A stretch of 64,000 nucleotides of DNA. Source: Pseudomonas sp. BSw22131 (GTDB lineage: Bacteria > Pseudomonadota > Gammaproteobacteria > Pseudomonadales > Pseudomonadaceae). The stretch lies in NCBI RefSeq assembly GCF_026810445.1, contig NZ_CP113949.1:2542001-2606000 (forward strand), written 5' to 3'. The position numbers and the translations under genes are program-made. Positions 51,964 to 61,508 of this stretch are shown in pieces; within the stretch, counting starts at the first letter, position 1, and each line of letters begins with the position of its first letter. The notes beneath the pieces were generated by a model. The model was not told where the DNA came from and made no database searches. It saw only the letters and a list, made by a program, of their open reading frames with translations.

Positions 51964-54033
51964 ATGACGACTCCGGACAAGCACTATGTGGACTGGCTGG
52001 TTGGGCAATCGATGCTCAACGCCGCACAACAACGCGCCAAACTCTATGGCGGCCAAGGCCGTCTCTGGCAAAGACCCTATGCCCAGGCACGGCCCCGGGA
52101 TGCATCCGCCATTGCGTCGGTCTGGTTTACGGCCTACCCGGCCTCTATCATCACCCGCGAAGGTGGCTCCGTACTGGAAGCGCTGGGGGACGAAAGCCTT
52201 TGGCACGCGTTGTCGGAGATCGGCATCCAGGGTATTCACAATGGCCCTCTGAAAACCTCGGGCGGCCTGAATGGCAAAGAGCGCACGCCGAGTATCGACG
52301 GCAACTTCGACCGCATCAGTTTTGAGGTCGATCCTGAGCTGGGCACCGATGCGCAGTTTCTCGGCCTGAGCCGAATTGCCGCTGCGCACAACGCAATCAT
52401 CGTCGACGACGTGATCCCGTCGCACACCGGCAAGGGGGCGGATTTCCGTCTGGCAGAGATGGCCTACGAGGAATACCCCGGCCTCTACCACATGGTCGAA
52501 ATCCGTGAAGAGGATTGGGCGCTGCTGCCTGATGTCGCCGAAGGCCGCGATGCCGTCAACCTGCTGCCCGCCACGGTGGATCTGTTGCGCGACAAGCATT
52601 ACATCGTCGGTCAGTTGCAGCGGGTGATTTTCTTCGAACCGGGCGTCAAGGAAACCGACTGGAGTGCCACCGATGTCGTGGTCGGCGTGGACGGTAAGCC
52701 GCGACGCTGGGTGTATCTGCACTACTTCAAGGAGGGCCAGCCTTCTTTGAACTGGCTCGATCCAAGCTTTGCAGCGCAGCAGATGATCATCGGCGATGCC
52801 TTGCACGCCATCGACGTGATGGGTGCGCGGGTGTTGCGTCTGGACGCCAACGGATTCCTCGGCGTGGAGCGCAAGGCTGATGGCACCGCATGGTCCGAGA
52901 GCCATCCGTTGTCGATCACGGGCAACCAGTTGCTGGCGGGCGCAATCCGCAAGGCAGGCGGTTTCAGTTTCCAGGAGCTGAACCTGACCATTGATGACAT
53001 CGCCGCCATGTCTCACGGCGGGGCGGACCTGTCCTACGACTTCATCACCCGTCCGGCCTATCAACACGCGCTGCTGACGGGCAGGACCGAGTTCCTGCGT
53101 CTGATGCTGCGTCAGGTGCATGAGTTCGGCATCGACCCGGCGTCCTTGATTCACGCGCTGCAAAACCACGATGAACTGACCCTTGAGCTGGTGCACTTCT
53201 GGACGCTGCACGCCCACGATCAGTACCTGTACATGGGTCAGACCTTCCCCGGCAACATTCTGCGCGAGCACATTCGCGAGGAGATGTACGAGCGTCTGGC
53301 CGGAGAACACGCGCCTTACAACCTCAAATTCGTCACCAACGGGGTGTCTTGCACGACCGCGAGCATCATTACGGCCGCGCTGGGGATTCGCGACCTGGAG
53401 GCGATTTCGCCAGAAGACGTGCTGAAGATCCAGCACATCCACGTGCTGCTGGTGATGTTCAACGCCATGCAGCCGGGTGTGTTTGCGTTGTCCGGCTGGG
53501 ATCTGGTGGGCGCATTGCCGCTGCCTGCCGAGCAGGTTGCACATTTGATGGCCGACGGCGACACGCGCTGGATCCATCGCGGTGCCTATGACCTGGTGGA
53601 CATGGACCCTGACGCTGAGTTTTCAGCCGGTGGCATGCCCCGTCCGAAGACCCTGTACGGCAGCTTGCCGGAGCAGTTGGCGCGCCCGGATTCCTTCGTC
53701 TCGCAGTTGAAGAAAATTCTCTCGGTGCGCCGTGCCTATGACATCGCCGCCAGTCGGCAGATTCTCATTCCTGACGTTGAACATCCGGGGCTGTTGATCA
53801 TGGTCCACGAGCTGCCTGCGGGCAAAGGCATCCAGATCACCGCGCTGAATTTCAGCGCCGAAGCGATTGTCGAGACGTTGCAGTTGCCCGGCATCGCGCC
53901 CGGCCCGGTGGTGGACATCATCAACGAACGCGTCGAAGGCGATCTGACCGAGGAGGGCGAGTTCACCATCACGCTGGACGCTTACGAAGGCTTGGCATTG
54001 CGCGTGGTCAGCATGGTTTCGCCGATGATGTGA
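51964..54033 (+). CDS. GH13 alpha-glucosyltransferase, trehalose-synthase-like
   Basis: A 689-residue GH13 (alpha-amylase fold) enzyme usually annotated in pseudomonads as trehalose synthase/maltose alpha-glucosyltransferase. The catalytic regions are recognisable but divergent: [16 protein letters not shown] (region I), [14 protein letters not shown] with the nucleophile Asp294, [10 protein letters not shown] with a candidate acid/base Glu, and [12 protein letters not shown] with the third acid Asp. A C-terminal beta domain begins near residue 600. It may interconvert maltose and trehalose for osmoprotection. The exact activity is uncertain because region II differs from the classic TreS motif. 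It is divergent from the oxidoreductase. Confidence 0.75.
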   Translation: MTTPDKHYVDWLVGQSMLNAAQQRAKLYGGQGRLWQRPYAQARPRDASAIASVWFTAYPASIITREGGSVLEALGDESLWHALSEIGIQGIHNGPLKTSGGLNGKERTPSIDGNFDRISFEVDPELGTDAQFLGLSRIAAAHNAIIVDDVIPSHTGKGADFRLAEMAYEEYPGLYHMVEIREEDWALLPDVAEGRDAVNLLPATVDLLRDKHYIVGQLQRVIFFEPGVKETDWSATDVVVGVDGKPRRWVYLHYFKEGQPSLNWLDPSFAAQQMIIGDALHAIDVMGARVLRLDANGFLGVERKADGTAWSESHPLSITGNQLLAGAIRKAGGFSFQELNLTIDDIAAMSHGGADLSYDFITRPAYQHALLTGRTEFLRLMLRQVHEFGIDPASLIHALQNHDELTLELVHFWTLHAHDQYLYMGQTFPGNILREHIREEMYERLAGEHAPYNLKFVTNGVSCTTASIITAALGIRDLEAISPEDVLKIQHIHVLLVMFNAMQPGVFALSGWDLVGALPLPAEQVAHLMADGDTRWIHRGAYDLVDMDPDAEFSAGGMPRPKTLYGSLPEQLARPDSFVSQLKKILSVRRAYDIAASRQILIPDVEHPGLLIMVHELPAGKGIQITALNFSAEAIVETLQLPGIAPGPVVDIINERVEGDLTEEGEFTITLDAYEGLALRVVSMVSPMM

Positions 54034-54078
54034 GTGAATGCCTGCTCAGCGGGGCACGCCAAGATGTAATGGCTGCCT

Positions 54079-54172
54079 TGTAGGCGTTGACGAGCCCAGG
54101 CGAGGCCGCGATTGCGCTGGGTCAGACAGACTGCATCGCGGCCTCGCCTTGGCTCGTCAGCTCCAACTTTGG
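54079..54172. repeat. REPIN-like inverted repeat upstream of selD
   Basis: GACGAGCCCAGGCGAGGCCGCGAT faces ATCGCGGCCTCGCCTTGGCTCGTC around a 27-base centre. The GCGGCCTCGC core links it to the composite repeats at 16 kb and 57.6 kb. It fills most of the gap between the GH13 gene and selD. Confidence 0.85.
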
Positions 54173-54258
54173 TGTCAGCCGCCTTCCTGACAACGCCCAA
54201 AAATCCAAGTTGTCCTGGCTCTGTTAGACTTCGGCCCCTTGATACTCAGGGGCTTCTC

Positions 54259-55293
54259 ATGAACGATCCGGTTCGTCTCACGCAGTACAGCCACGGCGCT
54301 GGCTGCGGCTGCAAGATCTCTCCCAAAACCCTCGAAACCATCCTCGCCGGCAGCGGCGCGCAAAACCTCGATCCGCGTCTGTGGGTCGGCAACGCCTCGC
54401 GTGACGATGCTGCGGTCTACGCCATCGATGACGAGCGCGGCGTGGTCTCCACCACTGATTTCTTCATGCCGATTGTCGACGACCCCTTCGACTTCGGCCG
54501 TATCGCCGCCACCAACGCCATCAGCGACATCTACGCCATGGGCGGCGACCCGTTGATGGCCATCGCCATTCTCGGCTGGCCAGTTAACGTGCTCGCACCG
54601 GAAATCGCCCGCGAAGTGATTCGCGGTGGTCGCGCAGTGTGTGACGAAGCAGGTATTCCATTGGCAGGCGGACACTCCATCGACGCGCCCGAGCCGATTT
54701 TCGGCCTGGCCGTCACCGGGCTGGTCGAGAAGCGCTACATGAAGCGCAACGACACCGCGACCGCAGGCTGCGCGCTGTACCTGACCAAACCCTTGGGCAT
54801 TGGCATCCTCACCACCGCCGAGAAAAAGGGCCTGCTGCGCGACGAAGACGTGGGCCTGGCGCGGGATGTGATGTGCCAGCTGAACAAGCCCGGCAGCCGT
54901 TTTTCGAAGCTGGCCGGCGTCACCGCTATGACCGATGTCACCGGGTTCGGGCTGCTGGGGCATCTGGTGGAAATGGCTGACGGCAGTGGTCTGAGTGCGC
55001 GGCTCAACGCTGACGCCGTGCCGCGTCTGGGCAGTGTCGATTTCTACATCGAGCAGGACTGTATTCCCGGCGGCACCCATCGCAATTACGACAGCTATGG
55101 CGAGCGTATTGGCGCATTGACTGACGCACAGAAACTGCTGTTGTGCGACCCGCAAACCAGTGGTGGTCTGTTGATTGCCGTCGAGCCCGGCGCCGAGGCC
55201 GCGTTTCTGCAAATGGCCGCTGAACTGGGCTTGAGCCTGTCTCCCATCGGCGAAATGGTCGAGCGACAGCGGCACGCCGTCGTGGTGTTTTGA
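54259..55293 (+). CDS. selD: Selenophosphate synthetase
   Basis: A 344-residue enzyme that makes selenophosphate from selenide and ATP. The active-site loop [10 protein letters not shown] near residues 15-24 has Cys (not selenocysteine) and the essential Lys. ATP and metal motifs are [32 protein letters not shown]-like [16 protein letters not shown] and [11 protein letters not shown]. The start is at MNDPVRL with AGGGG upstream, not at earlier in-frame codons in the repeat. Its stop overlaps the mnmH start by one base (TGATG), coupling the two genes. Together they supply 2-selenouridine for tRNA. Confidence 0.96.
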   Translation: MNDPVRLTQYSHGAGCGCKISPKTLETILAGSGAQNLDPRLWVGNASRDDAAVYAIDDERGVVSTTDFFMPIVDDPFDFGRIAATNAISDIYAMGGDPLMAIAILGWPVNVLAPEIAREVIRGGRAVCDEAGIPLAGGHSIDAPEPIFGLAVTGLVEKRYMKRNDTATAGCALYLTKPLGIGILTTAEKKGLLRDEDVGLARDVMCQLNKPGSRFSKLAGVTAMTDVTGFGLLGHLVEMADGSGLSARLNADAVPRLGSVDFYIEQDCIPGGTHRNYDSYGERIGALTDAQKLLLCDPQTSGGLLIAVEPGAEAAFLQMAAELGLSLSPIGEMVERQRHAVVVF

Positions 55294-56399
55294 TGCGTGA
55301 CAACAGCGCAGACTTTCGCGAGCTGTTTCTCAATGACGTCCCGCTCATGGACGTCCGCGCGCCGGTCGAATTCGAGAAAGGCGCATTTCCTGGCGTGATA
55401 AACCTGCCGTTGATGAATGACAGCGAGCGCCAGAAAGTCGGTACCAGTTACAAGCAAGACGGCCAACAGGCGGCCATCGAACTTGGCCACCGGCTGGTGT
55501 CGGGCGAGATCAAACAGGTGCGGATCGAGGCGTGGGCCGATTTTGCGCGTCAGCACCCGGAAGGTTTTCTGTACTGTTTTCGGGGCGGGCTGCGCTCGCA
55601 AATCACCCAGCAGTGGCTACAGGCCGAAGCCGGCGTTCAGTATCCGCGGGTCATCGGTGGCTACAAGGCGCTGCGCACCTTTCTGTTGACCACGGTTGAA
55701 CGTGCCGTTAACGAGTGCGACCTGGTGCTGGTGGGCGGCATGACCGGCACCGGCAAGACCGAGGTGCTGGCGCAACTGAGCAACGCGCTGGACCTTGAGG
55801 GACATGCCAATCATCGCGGCTCAAGCTTTGGCAAGCATGCGACGCCGCAGCCAAGCCAGATTGATTTCGAAAACCGCCTGGGCGTGGATATTCTCAAGAA
55901 GCGAGCGCGGGATGTGCAGCAATTCGTGATCGAAGACGAAGGCCGCACTGTTGGTAGCAGGGCCGTGCCCGTCCAGTTGTACCGCACCATGCAGGAGGCG
56001 CCGCTTGTTTGGCTCGAAGACCGTTTCGAAAGCCGCGTCGAACGGATTCTCAAGGATTACGTGATCGATCTGTGCGCTGAGTTCATCGCCGTTCAGGGCC
56101 TCGAAAGCGGATTCGAGGCGTTCGCCGAGCGGTTGAAGCAGAGCCTGTCGAGCATCGTTCGGCGTTTGGGCGGTGAGCGCCATCAGCGTCTCTGGGCGAT
56201 CATGAATGCGGCACTGGCCGAGCAGCAGCGCAGCGGTGATGTCGATCTGCACCGGGGCTGGATCGGCACTCTGCTCAGCGAGTATTACGACCCGATGTAT
56301 GTTTTCCAGCGTGACAGCAAAGACCTGCGCATCGAGTTTTCGGGTGATCAGGCGGCAGTCGTTGAATACCTGAAACACAGAAGCCGCCGGGAGGCTTGA
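55293..56399 (+). CDS. mnmH: tRNA 2-selenouridine synthase
   Basis: A 368-residue enzyme (also SelU/YbbB) that exchanges sulphur for selenium at the wobble uridine of certain tRNAs, using selenophosphate from SelD. The N-terminal rhodanese domain contains the catalytic Cys in [11 protein letters not shown] near residue 96. The C-terminal part has a P-loop [12 protein letters not shown] and [20 protein letters not shown]. The start ATG overlaps the selD stop. A long hairpin at its end serves as terminator. Confidence 0.96.
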   Translation: MRDNSADFRELFLNDVPLMDVRAPVEFEKGAFPGVINLPLMNDSERQKVGTSYKQDGQQAAIELGHRLVSGEIKQVRIEAWADFARQHPEGFLYCFRGGLRSQITQQWLQAEAGVQYPRVIGGYKALRTFLLTTVERAVNECDLVLVGGMTGTGKTEVLAQLSNALDLEGHANHRGSSFGKHATPQPSQIDFENRLGVDILKKRARDVQQFVIEDEGRTVGSRAVPVQLYRTMQEAPLVWLEDRFESRVERILKDYVIDLCAEFIAVQGLESGFEAFAERLKQSLSSIVRRLGGERHQRLWAIMNAALAEQQRSGDVDLHRGWIGTLLSEYYDPMYVFQRDSKDLRIEFSGDQAAVVEYLKHRSRREA

Positions 56400-56411
56400 C
56401 CCCGGCGGCTT
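56381..56411. terminator. Convergent terminator after mnmH
   Basis: Perfect 11-base arms AAGCCGCCGGG and CCCGGCGGCTT with a 9-base loop; the mnmH stop codon lies in the loop. On the + strand it is followed by CGTTG and on the minus strand by CTGTG, so it lacks a strong T tract. Confidence 0.6.
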
Positions 56412-56443
56412 CGTTGTGGAACGGGTTGCTCTTTACAGCAGCG

Positions 56444-57499
56444 CTACAGCAGCGCTGCGCCGATCAGACCGGTGACGATGCCGACCAGCACGGTCAGTAC
56501 GGCCACGGTCACCAGCACCTTGGCGTCGAAGGATTTACGCAGCATCAGCAGCGACGGCAGGCTGATGCTCGGCAGTGTCATGAGCAGCGCCACGGCGGGT
56601 GCGGTGCCCAGACCCAGTGCCATTAAGGTTTGAACGATGGGGATTTCGGCGGCGGTCGGAATCACAAACAGCGTGCCGACGATGGCCAGCGGGATCAGCC
56701 ACATCAAGCCGTTGCCCATGGCGCCATCAACGTGCGGGAACAGCCACACACGGGCTGCGCCAAGGATCAGCACCGCCACGATGTAAATCGGGATGGTGGT
56801 CCAGAACAGGCTCCACAGGGTTTTGCCCCAGCGTGCGAGCAAGCTGCCGTGCTGCGTCGCTTCGGCGTTGACCACAGCGTCTACGGCCTCCTCTGGCAGC
56901 GGCTCGGCGCGGGAAATCCGCTGCGCGACCATGGACACGCCGATCACCAGCACCAACCCCGCCACCAGCCGCAGCGCGGTAAAGCCCCAGCCCAGCACAA
57001 ACCCCATGAACACCAGCGTCGCGGGATTGAGCACCGGGTTGGCGATCCAGAAGGCCAGTGCTGCGCCGACCGAGACGTGTTGTTTGCGCATACCGGCAGC
57101 GACCGGCGCGGCGCAGCAACTGCACATCATGCCCGGCAAGGCGAAGAGCCCGCCGCGCACGGTCGAACCCAGCCCCGCACGACCGAACAGGCGCAGCAGC
57201 CAGTCACGCGGGATCAACACTTGCAGCAATGAGCCGAGGATCACGGCCAGTACGGCAGCTTTCCAGATCGCCAGAAAATACACCTGCGCGTAGGCGAGGG
57301 CTGCGGCCCACGGATTGGCCGGGTTGTCATTGATGATCGAGGCGCCGATGGTGTGAGTGTCGGCGGCGATGAACGATTTTAGGTAGTACGGGGACCATTT
57401 GACGTAATACAGGCCGATGGCGGCAATCAGCAGAAATACGACAGGTTTCCACCAGAACGACCAGCCACGGGTGGGCGTGGCAAGCGGGACGGTTTGCAT
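56444..57499 (-). CDS. YraQ/ArsP-type (DUF318) permease
   Basis: A 351-residue inner-membrane permease with about eight to ten helices. The family block GLFALPGMMCSCCAAPVAAG carries the paired Cys characteristic of this group. WIANPVLNPATLVFMG and PTAAEIPIVQTLMALG with TLPSISLPSLLMLRKSF define the duplicated half. ArsP relatives export organoarsenicals, but this distinct YraQ-like branch has no known substrate. The start at MQTVPLATP is chosen because the upstream 26 residues are basic and unlike the family. It converges on mnmH and stands alone. Confidence 0.85.
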   Translation of the reverse strand: MQTVPLATPTRGWSFWWKPVVFLLIAAIGLYYVKWSPYYLKSFIAADTHTIGASIINDNPANPWAAALAYAQVYFLAIWKAAVLAVILGSLLQVLIPRDWLLRLFGRAGLGSTVRGGLFALPGMMCSCCAAPVAAGMRKQHVSVGAALAFWIANPVLNPATLVFMGFVLGWGFTALRLVAGLVLVIGVSMVAQRISRAEPLPEEAVDAVVNAEATQHGSLLARWGKTLWSLFWTTIPIYIVAVLILGAARVWLFPHVDGAMGNGLMWLIPLAIVGTLFVIPTAAEIPIVQTLMALGLGTAPAVALLMTLPSISLPSLLMLRKSFDAKVLVTVAVLTVLVGIVTGLIGAALL

Positions 57500-58108
57500 G
57501 AGGGCTTTTCCGGGCAAGATGAGGTATGTGCGCAATGATAGCCGCGACGCCGCACGATTGCGCGCGTTCGCTGACAAGTACCGTTACATATCTGTAACTG
57601 CAAAGACCATCGGTAGCCGCGAATTGAGTCACAAGGCGGCCGGATTGGTTCAACCCGTGGCGCCGCTGCGCGGCACATCGCGGCCTCGCCCAGGCTCGTC
57701 AACTCCTACAGGATTTTGTGGCGTCTGTAGGCGCGAATTCATTCGCGTGGCGGCGGATCGGTTCAACCCGTGGCGCTACTGCGAGAGCGCATGTCTGGCA
57801 CGAATCGAATTCCTTATCGACGGACGCCAGACTTCTGGTCGGCGTCCTGCACTGTTTCGGACGGGGTAATGTCCGGTTCCTGCCCGTGGGTGCGGGGTGC
57901 GCACCGTTTGGCAGCGTAGACTCACGGCAGCCTGGGCTGGACGCGAAGCGTTTCGTGGTACTGACGTTCCACAAGACAAACACTAGAAAGAAGTGTGCCA
58001 AAACGTGTCCGGTTGTAACATTTTTGACGCAGTGTCCTTTTTAGCGTGGCTGTCGGCTTGTCTGTCCCGGCTATGGCCGCGTTGTCGCATCGTCTATGGA
58101 GCGCATCA
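57500..58108. other. Long intergenic region with repeat copies
   Basis: No gene is supported in these 609 bases. A copy of the composite repeat core (GGCGCCGCTGCGCGGCACATCGCGGCCTCGC onward to TCCTACAGG) lies at about 57660-57714. Its lead-in GGTTCAACCCGTGGCG occurs at 57647 and again at 57760. A REP half-site GCGAATTCATTCGCG lies at 57731-57745. An inverted pair GACGCCAGAC and GGTCGGCGTC sits near 57822-57846. The promoter of the next gene must be near the right end. Confidence 0.65.
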
Positions 58109-59227
58109 ATGAGCCACTTTTTTCCTGATCGTCCGGGTTATCTCCAGCTTCGCGAGCGCTTCATGGCGGCAGCGACCGCCGCTGGCGCGCGGTTGAGCGA
58201 GTACGTCCACCCGTTGCCGGGGCCTTTTGGCGAGACGCTGGCCACGGACGTCGCCTGGCTCGGCGACCCGCAGGCGCGGCGGGTATTGGTGGCGTTGAGC
58301 GGCACCCATGGCGTCGAGGGTTATTACGGTTCCGATTGCCAGAGCCGCTGGCTCGAGGGGTTTGACCCACGCTCGCTGCCCGAGGGCGTGGCGATCCTGA
58401 TGATTCACCTGATCAACCCCTGGGGCACGGCGTGGATGCGCCGGGTCAATGAGGACAACCTCGATCAGAACCGCAATTACCTGGATTTTAGCCGGCCGCT
58501 GCCGGACAACTGCGCCTATGCCGACGTCCACGGCATCTATGCCTGCGAGCAGTTGCGCGGGCCAAAGCGCGAGCAGGCTGATGCGATGTTTCAGGCAGCG
58601 ATCGACGCGCGTGGTTGGGCAGGGTTGATGTCGGTGGTGGAAGCGGGGCAGTACGCATTCCCTGATGGTCTTTTCTTCGGCGGCAGCGGGCCGAGCTGGT
58701 CCAATCGCACCCTGCGCGCCATCGTCGGGCGCTACTTGCAGGACGCCGAAGTGGTGACCTGTTTCGACCTGCACACCGGCGCCGGGGACTACGGTCATCC
58801 GATGCTGATGAGCATCGTCGAGTCAGCCTATCCGGCGCTGGACGATGCCAAGGCGTTGTTCGGGCCGTGGCTGTTCACGCTGATCACCGGTGCCAATCGG
58901 GTCAGCGAAACGGGTGTCGCGGCGACCTCGACCGGCTACACCTCGCAGATGCTCCTCGACGCGCTGCCGGGGGTGCACCTGATGCCGTTTGTCATTGAGT
59001 GCGGCACGTACCCGGGGGCGGCGGTGCATGGGCATTTGCGTGATGATCACTGGTTGCACCTGCACGGCGACCCGCTGGACGAGACGGGGCGGCGGATCAA
59101 GGAAGGGCTGCTGGAGCAGTTTTATCCGGCGGACCCGGACTGGCAGGAAGTGGCGTGGGTCAGGACGCGACAGGTGTGGGACGGAGCATTGGCGGCGTTG
59201 CCGGCGATTCGCGGCGTCGAGATGTGA
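58109..59227 (+). CDS. DUF2817 M14-like zinc peptidase
   Basis: A 372-residue protein of the DUF2817 group, a branch of the M14/succinylglutamate-desuccinylase zinc hydrolases. The zinc motif is VALSGTHGVEGYYGSDCQ (HxxE). The third ligand region is probably CFDLHTGAGDYGHPML. The segment HLINPWGTAWMRRVNEDNLD contains the substrate-binding Arg-Asn pattern, and a late IECGTYPG may hold the catalytic Glu. It has no signal peptide. A peptide or amidated small molecule is the likely substrate. Start MSHFFPDRPGYLQ is the family start. A REP half-site follows at 59261. Confidence 0.82.
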   Translation: MSHFFPDRPGYLQLRERFMAAATAAGARLSEYVHPLPGPFGETLATDVAWLGDPQARRVLVALSGTHGVEGYYGSDCQSRWLEGFDPRSLPEGVAILMIHLINPWGTAWMRRVNEDNLDQNRNYLDFSRPLPDNCAYADVHGIYACEQLRGPKREQADAMFQAAIDARGWAGLMSVVEAGQYAFPDGLFFGGSGPSWSNRTLRAIVGRYLQDAEVVTCFDLHTGAGDYGHPMLMSIVESAYPALDDAKALFGPWLFTLITGANRVSETGVAATSTGYTSQMLLDALPGVHLMPFVIECGTYPGAAVHGHLRDDHWLHLHGDPLDETGRRIKEGLLEQFYPADPDWQEVAWVRTRQVWDGALAALPAIRGVEM

Positions 59228-59260
59228 CTGGCTGAATGCCGGCTATTCGCCGATACGGTC

Positions 59261-59290
59261 CCTGTAGGAGCGCGCTTGCCCGCGAAGAGG
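59261..59290. repeat. Single REP half-site
   Basis: CCTGTAGGAGCGCGCTTGCC continues into CGCGAAGAGG, the same REP sequence that forms the doublet at 27404-27494. It lies between two converging genes. Confidence 0.8.
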
Positions 59291-59298
59291 CTCAATGC

Positions 59299-60141
59299 CT
59301 ACGCCTCCAGCAACCGTTCCGCCAGCGCTGGCAACAGCACCTCGCATGACGCTTCGATCTTGATATTCAGCAGGTCATCCGCTCGTGTTTTGCCCAGGTT
59401 GACGGCGATCAGCGGTTTGCCCTGATCGCTGATGGCGCGGCACAGACGAAACGCCGAGAACGCCATCAGGGATGAGCCCACGACCAGAAGGCCTTCGGCT
59501 TCTTCCACGCGCTGCATGGCCTTGGCCGCCGTGGGAGGCGCGACGTTTTCACCGAAAAACACCACATCAGGTTTCATGCGTTCACCACCGCAGTGGGGGC
59601 AGTGGGGCACCTGGAAGCGTTCTTCGAAGGCCGGGTCGAGCAGGGTATCGCCATCGGGCGCCTGGACCGCATCGACGCCCGCCAGATACGGGTTTTGCTC
59701 GACCAGGGTCAGCTGAATGATGTCGCGTTCGGTGCGCTGTCGGCAGTCCAGGCACAGCACCCAATGCAGGCTGCCGTGCAATTCCACCACATCATGACTG
59801 CCGGCCTGATCGTGCAGAGTGTCGACGTTCTGGGTGATGACCCCGCTGATGAGGTCGTGCTGCTGCAAGCGGGCAATCGCCTCGTGGGCGGCGTTGGGTT
59901 GCGCGGCGCGAACACGCGGCCAGCCGAGCATCGCCCGGGCCCAGTAGCGGCGCTGGGCCTCGGGCGCATTGAGGAATTCCTGAAACATCATCGGCTGCCG
60001 ACCCCGGCGCACGCCTTCGCTGTCGCGGTAATCCGGAATCCCGGAAGACGTGCTGATCCCGGCGCCGGTCAGCACGACGAACGAGCGGTCGTGCATCCAG
60101 TGCAGCAGGGTATCGACGTGGGTGTCTGGAACATCAGGCAT
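59299..60141 (-). CDS. Sir2-family NAD-dependent protein deacylase
   Basis: A 280-residue class of sirtuin. NAD-binding GAGISTSSGIPDYRDSEGVR begins at residue 26. The TQNVDTLHDQAG motif, the catalytic His in ELHGSLHWV, the zinc CxxC pairs (CLDCRQ and CPHCGG), VVFFGENV and the late GSSLMAFSAFRL are all present. It removes acyl groups from lysines using NAD, in the cytoplasm. Longer than E. coli CobB because of an insert between the zinc pairs (about residues 145-180). It converges on the DUF2817 gene. Its upstream gap holds REP sequences. Confidence 0.92.
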   Translation of the reverse strand: MPDVPDTHVDTLLHWMHDRSFVVLTGAGISTSSGIPDYRDSEGVRRGRQPMMFQEFLNAPEAQRRYWARAMLGWPRVRAAQPNAAHEAIARLQQHDLISGVITQNVDTLHDQAGSHDVVELHGSLHWVLCLDCRQRTERDIIQLTLVEQNPYLAGVDAVQAPDGDTLLDPAFEERFQVPHCPHCGGERMKPDVVFFGENVAPPTAAKAMQRVEEAEGLLVVGSSLMAFSAFRLCRAISDQGKPLIAVNLGKTRADDLLNIKIEASCEVLLPALAERLLEA

Positions 60142-60174
60142 GCACAGGTCCTCAAGAGCGGCTGTGCGCTGATA

Positions 60175-60342
60175 CTAGTAGGACCGGCTTCAGCCGGGAA
60201 GAGGCCGCCGCGAGCACCGTCAATTTTGAAGCGAGAAACCTGACGCCGTGACCCTGTAGGAGTCGGCTTGCTGGCGAACCCGGTTTTCAGTCACCCTTGC
60301 AGTGCCTTAACGGACGCTTTCGCCAGCAAGCCGGCTCCTACC
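60175..60342. repeat. REP cluster: one single and one doublet
   Basis: A single TAGGACCGGCTTCAGCCGGGA lies at about 60180. A doublet follows: CCTGTAGGAGTCGGCTTGCTGG at 60253 facing CCAGCAAGCCGGCTCCTACC ending at 60342. This REP type (TCGGCTTGCTGGCG) differs from the GCGCTTGCCCGCG type at 27.4 kb, so at least two REP families are present. Confidence 0.85.
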
Positions 60343-60403
60343 GATCTGTGGTTAGACGGACATCTGCGCCTTTGCATCGCGCAGGGCGCAACGGGATTGC
60401 CCC

Positions 60404-61228
60404 CTAACTCAACAACTCCGCAAACGCCTTGTCATCCTCCAGCACCTTCGGCAGCGCGGTGAACACGGCATCCAGATCAACCCCCTCCAGCAACGGCCCG
60501 TCGACTTCCTGCTTGGCCTGAGCGGTGGCGCCGCCGTGATTTTCCAGCGCGGCGGAGATCGTCAATGCCTGGGCAACAATCCGTGGCTGGGTCGCATCCC
60601 CCGGCGTCTGCATGGGCCGCGCCTGATAGGCGATGGCGTTCTGAATGACCGCCGGCAATCCCCAGCGGCGGGCCAGTTCCGCGCCGACTTCCGGGTAACC
60701 AAAGCCCAACTGCAACGTTTCAATGGCCGCGCGGCCGGTCGTGCCAGTCTTGGTCACGCTGTTGATGCGTTCGGCAACGGCTGGCGCGCCGGTCTGGATC
60801 AGCAGTTCGCCGATGTCGTGCATGACCCCGCAGGTGAAGGCGATTTCCGCATCCGCACCGGACTGTTTCGCCAGCAAACGGCAGATCCCTGCCACCTGAA
60901 AGCTCTTCAGCCAGAAGCCCTTGAGGTCAAAACTAGGCCCTGCCTTGAACGCGCCGGTCACCGCCGACGCCAGCACCAGTGTGCGCAATGTATTGAAGCC
61001 CAGACGCATGGCCGCATCCTCGATGCTCGACGACTCCCGCGCGCCGCGAAAACGCGCGGAGTTGGCCAGCCGCAGGATCTTCGCCGCGATCACAGGGTCC
61101 TTTTCGATGTTGCCGGCAATGCTGCCCAGGTCCGACGACGGGCTGTCGAACTGCTTGATCAGGTCCTGCGCCACCTTGGGAATGCTGGGAAGACTGCTCA
61201 AATCGGCGAACAACTGATCGATACCCAT
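60404..61228 (-). CDS. HDOD-domain signalling protein
   Basis: A 274-residue protein made of one HDOD domain, a catalytically inactive HD relative that scaffolds signalling complexes. Typical pieces: LPSIPKVAQDLIKQFDSPSS, LGSIAGNIEKDPVIAAKILR, LANSARFRGARESSSIEDAA, FTCGVMHDIGELLI, and a late RWGLPAVIQNAIAYQ. No GGDEF, EAL or receiver domain is attached. CAGGAG precedes the ATG at 61228. Relatives affect motility, surface life and c-di-GMP signalling; the partner here is unknown. It is divergent from ilvE. Confidence 0.9.
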   Translation of the reverse strand: MGIDQLFADLSSLPSIPKVAQDLIKQFDSPSSDLGSIAGNIEKDPVIAAKILRLANSARFRGARESSSIEDAAMRLGFNTLRTLVLASAVTGAFKAGPSFDLKGFWLKSFQVAGICRLLAKQSGADAEIAFTCGVMHDIGELLIQTGAPAVAERINSVTKTGTTGRAAIETLQLGFGYPEVGAELARRWGLPAVIQNAIAYQARPMQTPGDATQPRIVAQALTISAALENHGGATAQAKQEVDGPLLEGVDLDAVFTALPKVLEDDKAFAELLS

Positions 61229-61508
61229 GGGTGCTGCTCCTGTCTCAGACGATGTACACACCATAGGCAATATTGACGAATCTGCACACGTCCAATAGTG
61301 CTTTTGCTACAGACGGCACAAACCTCGACGCTTGAGTCGGGCCACAGCGGATCTTTTTCAGCTCATCTGCCGCCGAGGCGGTTTGCAGGGAGAAAAATCA
61401 GTAATATGGCGACACACCGGAACGGGTCGCGTCCTGTACCGGGCCTTATTGATGAAACGCCAGACGCCGGAACCTCCCGGCCGCGCTGGCCTGGACATAG
61501 AGGGTGTC

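Noticed and set aside
51922..53577. 551-codon minus-strand frame opposite the GH13 gene
   Set aside because: Antisense composition with no family resemblance; the + strand has GH13 catalytic motifs.
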